13,708 nt of DNA. It comes from Tieghemiomyces parasiticus. Lineage: Eukaryota > Kickxellomycota > Dimargaritomycetes > Dimargaritales > Dimargaritaceae. Below, one piece after another: positions 1 to 8,450 of the stretch; the first letter of the stretch is position 1; every line of letters starts with the position of its first letter. The translations under genes were made by a program, and so were the position numbers. The DNA lies in the NCBI GenBank assembly GCA_027575765.1, contig JANBPT010001135.1:1-13708 (forward strand). Reading direction: 5' to 3'. The notes below the pieces were generated by a model that was not told the DNA's origin, ran no database searches, and was given only the letters and a program-made list of their open reading frames with translations.

Positions 1-1131
1 TAATATCATAACGAGTTATCCATAACTCCACGTGTTCTCAATTATCAGTGTCGAAACTGACCCTAGACAATTTGTTTTACGCGGAGTACCTTTTCCTGAT
101 AGTTCTTATACATTTTCGTATCCTGTGGTACTTACATCCATCATGCCGTAGCGCTTGTGGCCATTCCTTATCATTTTGTATTCCTTTTCCCACTACCGTT
201 TTTTTTTCGTGCTTGATTTGTTTTGCCTTAACATTTACATTTCAACCTTTTTATTCGCATTCTGCTTCTGTTCTCGCGTTTTCAAAGCCCAATGTCCCCA
301 TGCTTGGCTCAATACCGTTATTACCTTTGCTTGACGTTCTATCGCCTTCAAATTTTCACCCCACCCCTCTTCCCTCTCTTCACATGTTCGTCCCATATTG
401 CCACCCTTATCCCCTACTGCGCGTACCATACTGTCAGCGGTTGACCTGCTTAATACATACGACGTGAGGTTATGCGGCGCCTTGCCAACTTATCCCCGCG
501 TTGAACTTACTTAGGTGGTTAACACGTCATGAGAGAAATTTGTGATGTCAGACCGTAGCCCCCATCAATAGGCCTTGTGGGTGCTCGATTCCACAAGATA
601 TCTGGTACCATGTATTGTAGAACTTAGGCTTATCATTGTCGCACAGCCTGCGTAGTTCTAATGCCCAGCCAGGGAAGGCTTCGAGAGCGATCTGCGACTC
701 CCTATCTGTGATTGAAACTGTTCGCTAAGCCAAGATCTCCTGCTCAACGCACCATGTGTCTTTTCCCGTGTGTGTTCTGGCTAGTGCGTCATACTTTCAC
801 TCTTGACTTGGGAAGTTCTCTCCTCTCCTCTCACAGTCACTTGTCTCCGCTCCTCGCAGCTTACTCTCGTATGCTTTTTTTCCCCTATAAGAAACCCCGG
901 ATTTTAGGAAACGCGGGCAGAGCCCGTTTGCATATCCTGACGATTTCTCCATATTTCTTTGACGTCTTACCTATCTCTCATTAAAGGCTATGGTAGGTGC
1001 AAATACGGATGGTGTGTTTATTAGGAAAGTGGGTATTATAAATAGTAAGTAGGGGAATGATAGCTAACGAGCATCGAGGGGCTACGTGTTAGTACTCGTA
1101 AGCGCTCTGGCCGGTCTGCTCGTGTGGGTGT
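1..1131. other. Unassigned non-coding stretch left of the mariner relic
   Basis: No recognisable gene, RNA or mobile element is seen here. The stretch from about 130 to 440 is rich in T and C on the + strand, which keeps a 139-codon frame open from 48 to 467, but that frame has no ATG at its start and its translation resembles no family I know. A T9 run lies at 199-207. A small imperfect hairpin (CGGGC, loop AGA, GCCCG) lies at 914-926, and a TATA-like TATAAATAG at 1037-1045. None of these has supporting context. Confidence 0.6.
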
Positions 1132-1143
1132 GGTACCCATAAA
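1132..1143 (+). repeat. Possible degenerate 5' terminal inverted repeat of the mariner relic
   Basis: The + strand reads GGTACCCATAAA. The reverse complement of 2451-2463 reads GGTACTGCATAAA, so eleven of thirteen positions agree if one gap is allowed. Mariner ends commonly contain a core ending in CATAAAG, and the position is right for a 1.3 kb element. The match is short and could be chance. Similarity does not extend clearly inwards or outwards. Confidence 0.35.
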
Positions 1144-1547
1144 CTATATAACCCTCGTATTCACAACATACCATCAGCCTACACGCCATACCGGCAGCGA
1201 ACCTCTGAGAACAAGGCAACACCACCCAACCGGGCACTGGTACCGCCCGCCTTCCATGCTCCTCCCGGAGACGCAGGCCAAATCAACTAAGGACCCCGGC
1301 CCTTGATTGATCCTACTCCGTTCTGTCACCTACTTTTTATGGAACTGCTTGACAGTAGGTAGTAGTCCCTGACAGCTGGGTGACCTTCCACCTCTTTAAT
1401 AAACCCTCCCCGCCTGTCTACTCGTCCCGTTAGTGCCCAAAGCCGTTTGTGGGGCGGTACACTTAGTTTGACTTCCCCTTGCCATATAACCGCCAACAAG
1501 AGGCCAATTCGTTTTTCTTATGGGTCACTGCTCCCTTGTCAATGTTA

Positions 1548-2418
1548 GCTGATGAGCAGCCAGACTAAGGTCCATCGTCAAGCTTTGCTAGGCCTTACTT
1601 CTGGAACTGTTGGACAATGACCCTCAATTGACTGCTGAACAACTAGCCCATGCCCGCCGCACTTCCCTAGTACCATGGACATAGCCCTGCACAGTGACCT
1701 GGAGTTGCACAGTCATTTCAATTACTAGATCCCGCATAACCTCACTGATGACTGGCACCACCAGCATGTACGTTTTTCCACCAAGTTCATGGAGGAGTTC
1801 AACAGGGCCAGTGACTAACTGCTGGACGCCATTGTCACTGGCAATGAAACATGGGTGTACCTTTATGATTCCCCCTGGTGGCTCTAGTCACCAAAGGTGG
1901 TGTCCTAAAGGTGGCCCAATCCCAACTGAGGCCCGCCAAGGCCATGCAACACCCAAGATGATGCTGACCACTTATTTCACCAGGCGTGGCCTATTACGCC
2001 TGAGGGGCAAGCCCCCGGGAGTTGAGGTCTCCATAAAACTCTGTAGAGTACGGGATGAAACTCATGATCCAGGCCTGAGCAAAGGCATATGGAAGTCTGA
2101 ACTGTCACCCCCCTGTGGCTTCACCATGATAATCCACCACCACATTATCCTGTAGCTACGTAGGCCTACATGTCCGCCTCTTTACTCATACTTCTGTCAG
2201 CCCTTCCCTATAGTCTTGATTTGTCCTCCTGTGACTTCTGGTTGTTCAGGGATATCTAACAGCGGCTGAGGAATGAACAGTTTACCATGGTGGAGGATGT
2301 TGTGAACACTGGGCAATTGGAGCTAGCTAGACTCCAGCCAAATGATTTGAGACCCTGCAATGATAATCGGCTAGAATGAGCTTGCCAAGTGATACCGAGT
2401 GAGGGCAGCTATAATAAA
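1548..2418 (+). pseudogene. Mariner transposase pseudogene (D34D catalytic domain, broken)
   Basis: The protein would bind the transposon ends and cut and join DNA with an RNase H-like DDD triad. Fragments appear in order in changing frames. At 1548-1583 ADEQPD-stop-GPSS matches the DE-x-RSGRPS linker of mariner. At 1598-1654 LLELLDNDPQLTAEQLAHA fits the second helix-turn-helix. At 1732-1770 IPHNLTDDWHHQH fits the W-x-PHxLT segment. At 1831-1869 IVTGNETWVYLYD is the first catalytic motif, with Asn (AAT, 1843-1845) in place of Asp. From about 1871 PPGGSSHQRWCPKGGPIP runs on in another frame. At 2119-2145 LHHDNPPPH is the second motif (Asp GAT 2128-2130). At 2224-2244 SSCDFWL is the third (Asp GAC 2233-2235). 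Exactly 34 residues separate the last two Asp codons, which is diagnostic of mariner; Tc1 has Glu at the third site. In-phase stops include 1726, 1816, 2161, 2257 and 2377. About 290 codons of the usual 345 are traceable. It is not functional. Confidence 0.9.
2413..2418 (+). promoter_or_regulatory. AATAAA hexamer at the end of the transposase relic
   Basis: A canonical polyadenylation hexamer sits directly after the last recognisable transposase residues (GSYNK) and before the putative 3' inverted repeat. It could be the ancestral poly(A) signal of the element. AATAAA also occurs by chance elsewhere in this window, for example near 1396, 6402 and 8264, so position is the only support. Confidence 0.25.
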
Positions 2419-2450
2419 CAAACTCCATTTATATTTGAGGAAAACAAACC

Positions 2451-2463
2451 TTTATGCAGTACC
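2451..2463 (-). repeat. Possible degenerate 3' terminal inverted repeat of the mariner relic
   Basis: Read on the minus strand this is GGTACTGCATAAA, followed inwards by GGTTTG. It pairs with the block at 1132-1143. It starts about 33 bases after the last recognisable transposase codons, a normal 3' spacing for mariner. A TA dinucleotide lies just outside, in CTATAGTATAATAG, but no matching target duplication can be shown. Confidence 0.35.
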
Positions 2464-3815
2464 TATAGTATAATAGCGATCATCCCCCCCCCATTTCTTA
2501 CCTACCACAGCCCCTTCCACACTTGTATAAAATTCCTCCCGCAAGGTTTTTGTTTGTCCAACTTCCTGTTACCCGCCTTGGAATCCTTGTGCTGCTGCCT
2601 TGCAGACTCTTTTCATTCTACTAGATAGTGTTTATATTTTTCATTTATGCTGGTCCATTGAGTAATTTAATTAGTAGACTCTATGGTCTACCATACCCAG
2701 ACCTTTCTTCGCCAGAATCTTGGCTTTTAAATCTTTGCAAGACCCTTTGCGCCCAAGCTTTCTCAGAATATAATCCTTTGAAGAAGTTCAACATAATACG
2801 CCTTTATTTCGTTCCATAGAGATCAACATGCCATTATGGCTCGGAGTACTTAATGGTCGGGCGCCATATCCCTCCAACGACATGTCACCGGCTTGTTGGA
2901 TTTCCTTCGAACCTCCTACGTCCGTTCTTTGACCTGTCACTATGGCAAGCGGTTCCTTAATCCCTAGTAATAAAATTCACCTTAGAGTGTCAACCGCCGG
3001 ATACGCATTCCCCTCTATTTTCATATCTGGCTAAGTATAATAGGTTTCACTGGCTCCGTTGATAACTGTACTCTCAGTACCCTTCTCAACTGCTCTCTCA
3101 TCTGGGCCACAGACATTCACGTCGGGAGAATAACTGAAGGAGTGATGAATAACACTCAAACGGTATACTTGAGCTGGACCATCATGGCTGATGTTGGGTG
3201 GGTTTGAATGTGTAACCCCAACTACCAGCGCCCTTCAGATTAGCAGCCGTGTGTCCAGAAGAGGGGGTAGGGACGGGCTAGCGCGACCACCTGCCTCGAA
3301 CGTGGTTGGTGAACGGTTTAAATTGCACTCCAGTCAACTGGAAGGCCAGTGTCCCGCTGGCACTTTCCTGGCACCAATATCCCAACTTAGCTCACCTAAT
3401 CTCGTGGCACCATTTCTGTCCTATTCCTTGCTTTTATCAACTCAGCTTCTGTGTCGAACTTGGGCCCAAGATAGCCGATTTGGCCTAGGACGGAGTAATG
3501 CAGGCCCGGGCTACCACCTTCTGCTAAGTGCCCAATTTTTGCGGTCCCAATCTTCTACTGGCGACTTTGTTTGCGAATATCCCGCAAGGATATCACACTA
3601 CGATGTCTGCTGATGCAAGGCCCTTTTCCGCCAGTTCGCCGGCGTTCCCACCCGCCAATTTAACGGTGAAAAAAAAATGGGTGGCGCCACTTTCTCTCAG
3701 ATGTGCCTCCGAGGTGCCCGCTTACAGGACCAACCAGACATCTAGGATTTTGCCCAGGCTTACTAGCCATTCATGACAGACCATTGGGTACTGTCTACTC
3801 CTCATCCTACTACTG
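2464..3815. other. Unassigned non-coding stretch
   Basis: No gene is recognised. The first 600 bases are comparatively AT-rich and contain a C9 run at 2484-2492. An open frame of 140 codons at 3191-3613 has no recognisable domain, and other frames overlap it on the same strand. An A9 run lies at 3669-3677. I find no convincing tRNA: the TTCGAACCT near 2907 lacks the paired arms of a T-loop. Confidence 0.55.
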
Positions 3816-3847
3816 CACATATATACACACACATACACACACGCACA
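3816..3847. repeat. Interrupted CA/TA microsatellite
   Basis: A 32-base alternating purine-pyrimidine tract made of CACA, TATATA and CACACA segments, with single T or G interruptions. The mixture suggests an older microsatellite broken by point changes. It makes short open frames on both strands translate as His-Thr or Cys-Val repeats, which should not be taken as coding. Confidence 0.95.
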
Positions 3848-6215
3848 TTGACTATTTTTTTCTAAAGTTTCACTGTCAGTTCTACCACCGTGTGTATGGA
3901 AACTATTTAGGAATAAGAGTAACAAGAATGTGCCACGGGTTTACTTCCCGGTGAATGTCATTACTGATGTTACGGCTTTTTTTCCACTCGCCTTGACTGT
4001 GACTGACTAGCGCGGAGTTCTCACTTCCTCCCCTCATCCGCCTACCTTCCACTCTACCTATACAATGTAGATTTTCCTAATAGCTAATGCGGTAGAATGA
4101 AAACAGGCATGGTCGTGGGATCCTGGGCCTCTCGCCCACGCTGACGACTCGAAATGGACAAATCGACTGCCTAGTTCATTGGGAAGGAGGAGAAGGCCCG
4201 GAGCTTGTCCCACGGTGCGCAGTAGAATCCTAAGAAAATCAAGCTGACGTGGTATACACTCAAGCATGACACCGTTTACCCAACCAGCCAGTTGCATATC
4301 CCTCCCCCAGCCCTGGCTATTGTTTAAGTAGTTGGCGTCGGGCTACGAAGTGTTATTTGGACCACACCGACGTAGCGTGTGAAGTGGATACAACAATGAT
4401 GATCTAGAGTCATGGTTATACATAACTACGTGGTAACTTACTATGATTGCCAGAGCCTGGCAGGCCATGAAGGTTGACTCCCAGGATGTAAGAGATGCAG
4501 TGGGCTGGCTATCGGATATGTACTCACATTGGCCGGATTAGACAGGGGCAGTGGAACCAGGCTGCAATGATTGCTTAGGGCAATTATGAAATGGAATGAG
4601 AGGACTGGGAGGGGTTGAGATGGGAGGTGGGACACAAAGCCAACCTCTTGCATTTCGATATGTATGCGGGCGGCTGCACTGGCAGTCCCGACCTTCTACA
4701 ATTCTACCTTGTAGTGCTGGATAGACCATGCCTGCATAGCCCATTGGCTGTAGTACGTACTGGTGTGGGCTACTGAGCGCTAAGAATATAGCTACCCATT
4801 TTTTATTAGATGTACGGAAACCTCTGGACCACTCCTCCTACACCCCTCCTCGCCATACTCGCTGACTAATGAGAGAATGATTCAAGCTCAATTGGTGCGT
4901 CCCCTCCCCCTTCCGGGGCCCGACAGATCAAGATGGATGGTGGCTATGATAGAGCGTCTAAGACGTAAACCCGTGGCTACGTCCGACACTGCATGTTGAA
5001 ACTGACCTAGCACTACTGAATACTAATCCATCGCAATGTGGTGGAGAGTAAAAGCGACTAACGAGCTCGACAGCTACATCGTAGCACGTTGGACTCTGTG
5101 TTCTCCCTCGTGAATCTCGCATCAGAGCCGCCAAATCCGTTTCTCAAAATCAACAGGCGGCTGCTGTTACTGTAGACGATTTTCATTATTATTAATCTCA
5201 CTTTTGTCACCAGCTTGCTCCCCACCCCCTCTTACGTCACCGCATTGACATTGAGACCACACGTGCTGTTGTCCCAATTGGAAAATATAATCCAAGAGAC
5301 CGACTCAACAAGATGATTACTGCGTAATTCAACGTTTCTTTATTTTAATTCCGTGTGAAAGCAAGGTGACTATTGAATCATATTCTCACACACGCACCCA
5401 CCTTCCACGGGGTTGAAGTAATGGCTAGCACACACGAGAATAACCCACGCGTATGGGGGAGGGTCACCGCTGTTCTCTTTACAAACTACCAGTCAAGGGC
5501 CAGACCACCTGTATCACACCAAGCTGTGATCTCCGCTTACGTTGACGGCGAGTGGTCTGGTTGAAAATGACCTGATCTTTCTGAATATAGCACGCTAACC
5601 ATAATGCCGCGTTCCCATGCCCACGGACTTTGCGACTGATACTTGGCATTCACTAATAGCCGGAATGAATGCAAGCAAGTATAATGGTGGGTATTGCGTG
5701 TAGGGATGGTACTGGTTTAGAGTAGGATGGTAAAGCGGAGCCGGTCGATTGGACGGATGAAATAGTGGGGGTGGGGAAACCGGCCTGGATCGGAACCTAA
5801 ATGGCATAGTGGAGAACAGCTCGAGCAACCAGGCCTTTGCAGGACGTCTTACGGTCATGTGTGCGTCCTAACCCCCTCCGACATCACCATAGCCAGAACT
5901 GTTGGTGACGGAGCTGAATATTGGTGATGATTACAGAATTAAGCAAATGACTGAAGGGTTAGGCAGGGAAAATTGGTTCTGAGACGCTGCTAAATTATAC
6001 TGTACGAGAACGAAGAGTATACACTCCGTTGAGCGTATGAGATAGCCATAGCGGCCTCGGGTAAACTGTGGCCTTTAATTCATGTTGATTTGTGAGTCTC
6101 CCATATTCCTCCTCGTGGGGATTGCCAAAATATCACTTTTAACGGCTGCCGCCTATTTATTATGGAAAGAACTGGGTCTGTAGAGGACTCAGTCAAGGGC
6201 TACTCGTTACCAAGG

Positions 6216-6217
<2 letters not shown>
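3848..6217. other. Unassigned non-coding stretch
   Basis: No recognisable coding region, RNA gene or transposon is seen over 2.4 kb. Open frames are all under 90 codons and look like chance. Composition changes over short distances: 4440-4640 and 5690-5780 are purine-rich on the + strand, while 5215-5235 is a C-rich run. A G-quadruplex motif at 4607-4631 is listed separately. Confidence 0.6.
4607..4631 (+). other. G-quadruplex-forming motif (4 G-tracts)
   Basis: Four G-tracts of at least three G (4607-4609, 4611-4614, 4622-4624, 4629-4631) are separated by loops of 1, 7 and 4 bases, satisfying the usual G3+N1-7 rule. It lies within a purine-rich stretch. No gene or promoter is seen beside it, so a regulatory role is not supported. 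Folding is inferred only. Confidence 0.6.

Positions 6218-6246
<29 letters not shown>
6218..6246. repeat. (GT)14 dinucleotide microsatellite
   Basis: An uninterrupted 29-base GT tract (GTC just before it, ACG just after). It is the longest pure simple repeat in the window, of the kind common in animal nuclear DNA, and is likely length-variable. It could adopt left-handed DNA under supercoiling. No nearby gene is evident. Confidence 0.98.
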
Positions 6247-6576
6247 ACGTTCCCTGGATCTGTAAATTAGGAAGTCACCGAGACCATGACGCTGCGCAGG
6301 ATAGAGGAAACAAGCGTTTAAAGTAGGACGGGTGGGAAGTAGTCGTGGGGACGGACATGAGCAGTGTCCGTTAAGTAGAAACCATACAAATGTAGGTTCC
6401 CTAAATAAATTGGCATAAGCAGCCTAGATCTGCACTGAAAAGGGGCCACATGAAGCTGATTAGCCGCCCGGGGTTCCTGGCAGTCCAAAAGCGGCACGGG
6501 CGTTTTTTTTTATCTGGGTCGATTCCAATGCAGCAGTGCCCTGAAAAAGTAAAAAGTGCCTGTCGACATGCGAATT

Positions 6577-6597
6577 CGTCTCTTTCTCCTTTTGCAG
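6577..6597 (+). promoter_or_regulatory. Good match to a metazoan 3' splice site, no gene attached
   Basis: A pyrimidine tract (TCTCTTTCTCCTTTTGCAG) ends in the CAG expected at an intron end. The bases after it read TILLVGKTGTVE before a stop at 6636-6638. That slightly resembles the start of a nucleotide-binding P-loop, but it breaks off before the second GK[ST] and no further exon is visible. It may be chance in a region with many short pyrimidine runs. Confidence 0.2.
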
Positions 6598-6991
6598 CCA
6601 CTATTCTTCTTGTTGGAAAGACAGGCACTGTAGAATAAGGAATGCCCTTAGAATAAAAGCGTAGAGGCATTTGTGCTTTGATAGCACCCGGTCACGGGAT
6701 GCCTGTGTGGATGTGAGAGTTCGTGTGTAACCCCTGCCCTCTGTCTTGACTTTTGGCTGACGAGTACCACCCAACGAGCAAGTAGAAGGCCGGGCTGTGT
6801 TACGCAATCCTGTCCTAGCTACCCAGCTGGCTTCCAAGGTTTATCGGGTAATGGGAGCATCACCACCGCCCCTGATGGCGGCAGCCTGGACTGTGGAACT
6901 GACTTTCCTTCATAATGAACAAGAAAATCGAGCCAGCTACACATTGTCGTGCTAATGTGGCTAATGCAGAAGTGAATGAAACATCTTAGGT

Positions 6992-7015
6992 GGGAGCGGG
7001 TGAGGAGGGGTGGGG
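6992..7015 (+). other. G-quadruplex-forming motif (4 G-tracts)
   Basis: Four G-tracts (6992-6994, 6998-7000, 7007-7010, 7012-7015) are separated by loops of 3, 6 and 1 bases. It meets the standard G3+N1-7 definition and has shorter total loop length than the motif at 4607. No flanking gene gives it a context. Confidence 0.65.
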
Positions 7016-7191
7016 TGCAACGTGATTTTCCTATCAGCCAAGTGCACCATGTATCTCATCTCATACGCTCTATGTGCAACGCATTGCCCCAGCCGAATAC
7101 GGCAGCACTTATCTATTTTCCATGTTGTTATGCGTTACCCCCCTTGCACTCTACAACAACCCCATCTCCTGTGTGCGAGTGATATAAGAAG

Positions 7192-7220
7192 TGATATATA
7201 TCATAGATTAGGCCGGCCTA
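7192..7220. repeat. Two adjacent perfect 12-bp palindromes
   Basis: TGATATATATCA (7192-7203) and TAGGCCGGCCTA (7209-7220) are each perfect inverted repeats with no spacer, five bases apart. One is purely AT in the core and the other purely GC. Palindromes of 12 bp are expected a few times in a window this size, so only their adjacency is unusual. Confidence 0.85.
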
Positions 7221-7641
7221 GATGTCGGCCAATAGCTATAATAGGGCCCCGGTCAGTGTAGAGAAAGGAACTGCATACCAAAACCCGGCAGTCTCCTGCG
7301 CCTTTACCTGCAGATGGTGGCGGTCCAAGGTGGGAAGATTACCTTAAAGATGACCAAGAGTAGAACGGAAAGGAGGATGGGTAAACAGAGTAGGACTCGA
7401 GGCGGTATTCCTGACTGACTTGCTTTCTCTACTGTCCTCCAGTTGCCAACTCCTTCCAACCGCTGGGCTGCACAGCCCTGCAGCGTGAGCAACGACCTTC
7501 CATATACAGATAGCTTGTTCAAGATCGAATCCTATTGGTCGGCTTTCCTAAGGGGGTAACGTTGAGATAAGCAGTGTTAGAGAAAGCGCGGTGGAAGGGT
7601 GAGTGAGAGAGCCGAAAATGGAAGACAGGGTCAAGGGCTCC

Positions 7642-7666
7642 AAAGAGGGGGGGAGGAAGGGAAAGG
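7642..7666 (+). repeat. 25-nt homopurine tract with G7
   Basis: An uninterrupted A/G run containing seven consecutive G at 7647-7653. It lies inside a purine-dominated stretch from about 7560 to 7700. Homopurine tracts can form triplex DNA, but no clear mirror symmetry is seen. It accounts for the Pro/Leu-rich open frames on the minus strand here. Confidence 0.8.
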
Positions 7667-8068
7667 CCCGATGTGGCAAGTAATGGTCAACAGGAGAAGA
7701 CTTTTTGAGGAAGCTAGCCGGTAGGCGCGATAGTACCGGGCAGGTAAAATTGGCATTGACCCTCCCCCCAACAGATTGGGTATTGTCCAAGGCGGAGCTT
7801 TGCGCGGTACGTTAAACCTCAGAGGGCACTGGGGCTTACTCAGTAGCAATTTGTGTCACGTTGAACACGCCAATTCCTTATCTTCCTTAGTTGACCTTGC
7901 GGCTCACCCGATATTCTCAAAGGCGGGCTAATCCTGATTATCAACACAGGCTGTCGACTGGACGGATTTGGACCGACCACTCTTTACGCTTCTACCCGCC
8001 GCTCGGGTCGGGCACATGTTATCTGGTCCCCGTTGGTATTGTCGCGGGCTTAGAGCGAGCTGGTGAGT

Positions 8069-8105
8069 GATCCCCCCCCCGAGTAGCGGGGGGGGAGAAG
8101 GGATC
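8069..8105. repeat. C-run/G-run hairpin with alternative outer pairing
   Basis: T plus eight C (8071-8079) is perfectly complementary to eight G plus A (8088-8096) around an eight-base loop, a 9-bp stem of almost pure C:G pairs. The same C run starts with GATCCC (8069-8074), which is complementary to GGGATC (8100-8105), so a second pairing register exists. This would be very stable as a single-strand hairpin or cruciform. No gene borders it, so function is unknown. Confidence 0.85.
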
Positions 8106-8412
8106 TGAGCCCCATATCCATCTGGTCAGCTAAGCTGGATTATTGGGCTTTCTATGGGCCTCACTGGCCTCCAACTCTCAGTTCCATACAGTGGCACTTG
8201 ACCACTCGCTGGGTCCCAAACTCTCCCTCTCCTTTATCTGCCCACACCCAACCCGGTTAACTGCAATAAATCGAGGCGCTCAGGTATCGAAATTGGATCT
8301 CACTATACCTAGAATGAGCATGTTTTGCTTTATGTTTTTAGTGTTAGTCACCAACCATTGACAGCCAGCATGATAAACTCCGCCGACTGTGGAAAGTATA
8401 TATACCAGAACC
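8106..8412. other. Unassigned non-coding stretch between two hairpins
   Basis: Nothing recognisable is seen here. A chance-length open frame (72 codons, 8143-8361) has no known similarity. An AATAAA hexamer occurs near 8264. Confidence 0.55.
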
Positions 8413-8414
8413 AG

Positions 8415-8450
8415 AAGGAGGCCGCGGTGGCCCGTTTAAACGGCCTCCTT
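8415..8450. repeat. 10-bp GC-rich inverted repeat with trailing T tract
   Basis: AAGGAGGCCG (8415-8424) and CGGCCTCCTT (8441-8450) are perfect reverse complements around a 16-base loop, followed on the + strand by TTCT. A second perfect palindrome, CCGTTTAAACGG (8432-8443), overlaps the right arm and would compete with the stem. In a bacterium this would look like a rho-independent terminator, but no gene lies upstream and the window looks eukaryotic. Confidence 0.8.

Larger units (their letters stand above)
1132..2463 (+). mobile_element. Decayed mariner-family (Tc1/mariner, D34D) DNA transposon
   Basis: Mariner elements are cut-and-paste DNA transposons of about 1.3 kb with one intronless transposase gene between short terminal inverted repeats, inserting at TA. 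The transposase relic inside is clear. The outer limits are tentative: they rest on a weak pair of inverted GGTAC-x-CATAAA blocks, at 1132-1143 on the + strand and 2451-2463 on the opposite strand. Those limits give 1332 bp, the usual mariner length, and place the transposase motifs at about the expected distances from the ends. The part from 1144 to about 1520, which should encode the start of the protein, shows no clear similarity and may be strongly diverged or rearranged. A TA target duplication cannot be demonstrated. Multiple stops and frame changes mean the copy is dead. Confidence is high for the family and low for the exact ends. Confidence 0.8.
6247..8068. other. Unassigned, mostly purine-rich stretch
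   Basis: No gene is recognised. The + strand is rich in A and G over much of the block, for example 78 percent purine in 7621-7680. A T9 run lies at 6503-6511. Open frames are all under 90 codons. A splice-acceptor-like site, a G-quadruplex motif, paired palindromes and a homopurine tract are listed separately. Confidence 0.6.

Noticed and set aside
48..467. 139-codon open frame at the left end as a secreted or membrane protein
   Set aside because: It opens at GTG in T/C-rich sequence, and its hydrophobic look follows from T-rich codons. Nothing else supports coding.
583..600. A T-arm-like stretch (GTGCTCGATTCCAC)
   Set aside because: The loop is not the required TTCRANN in a 7-base loop, and no anticodon arm or acceptor stem can be placed upstream.
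1694..2155. A 153-codon open frame over the mariner region read as an intact gene
   Set aside because: Only its middle (about 1871-2107) is in the transposase frame. Its start and end are out of frame relative to the catalytic motifs, so it is a fragment of a pseudogene.
3191..3613. 140-codon open frame as a gene
   Set aside because: No recognisable motif, no supporting promoter or splice context, and other frames on the same strand are also open.
6555..6629. Inverted repeat AGTGCCTGTC / GACAGGCACT spaced by 55 bases
   Set aside because: Ten-base arms at such spacing are expected about once by chance, and the arms do not extend.
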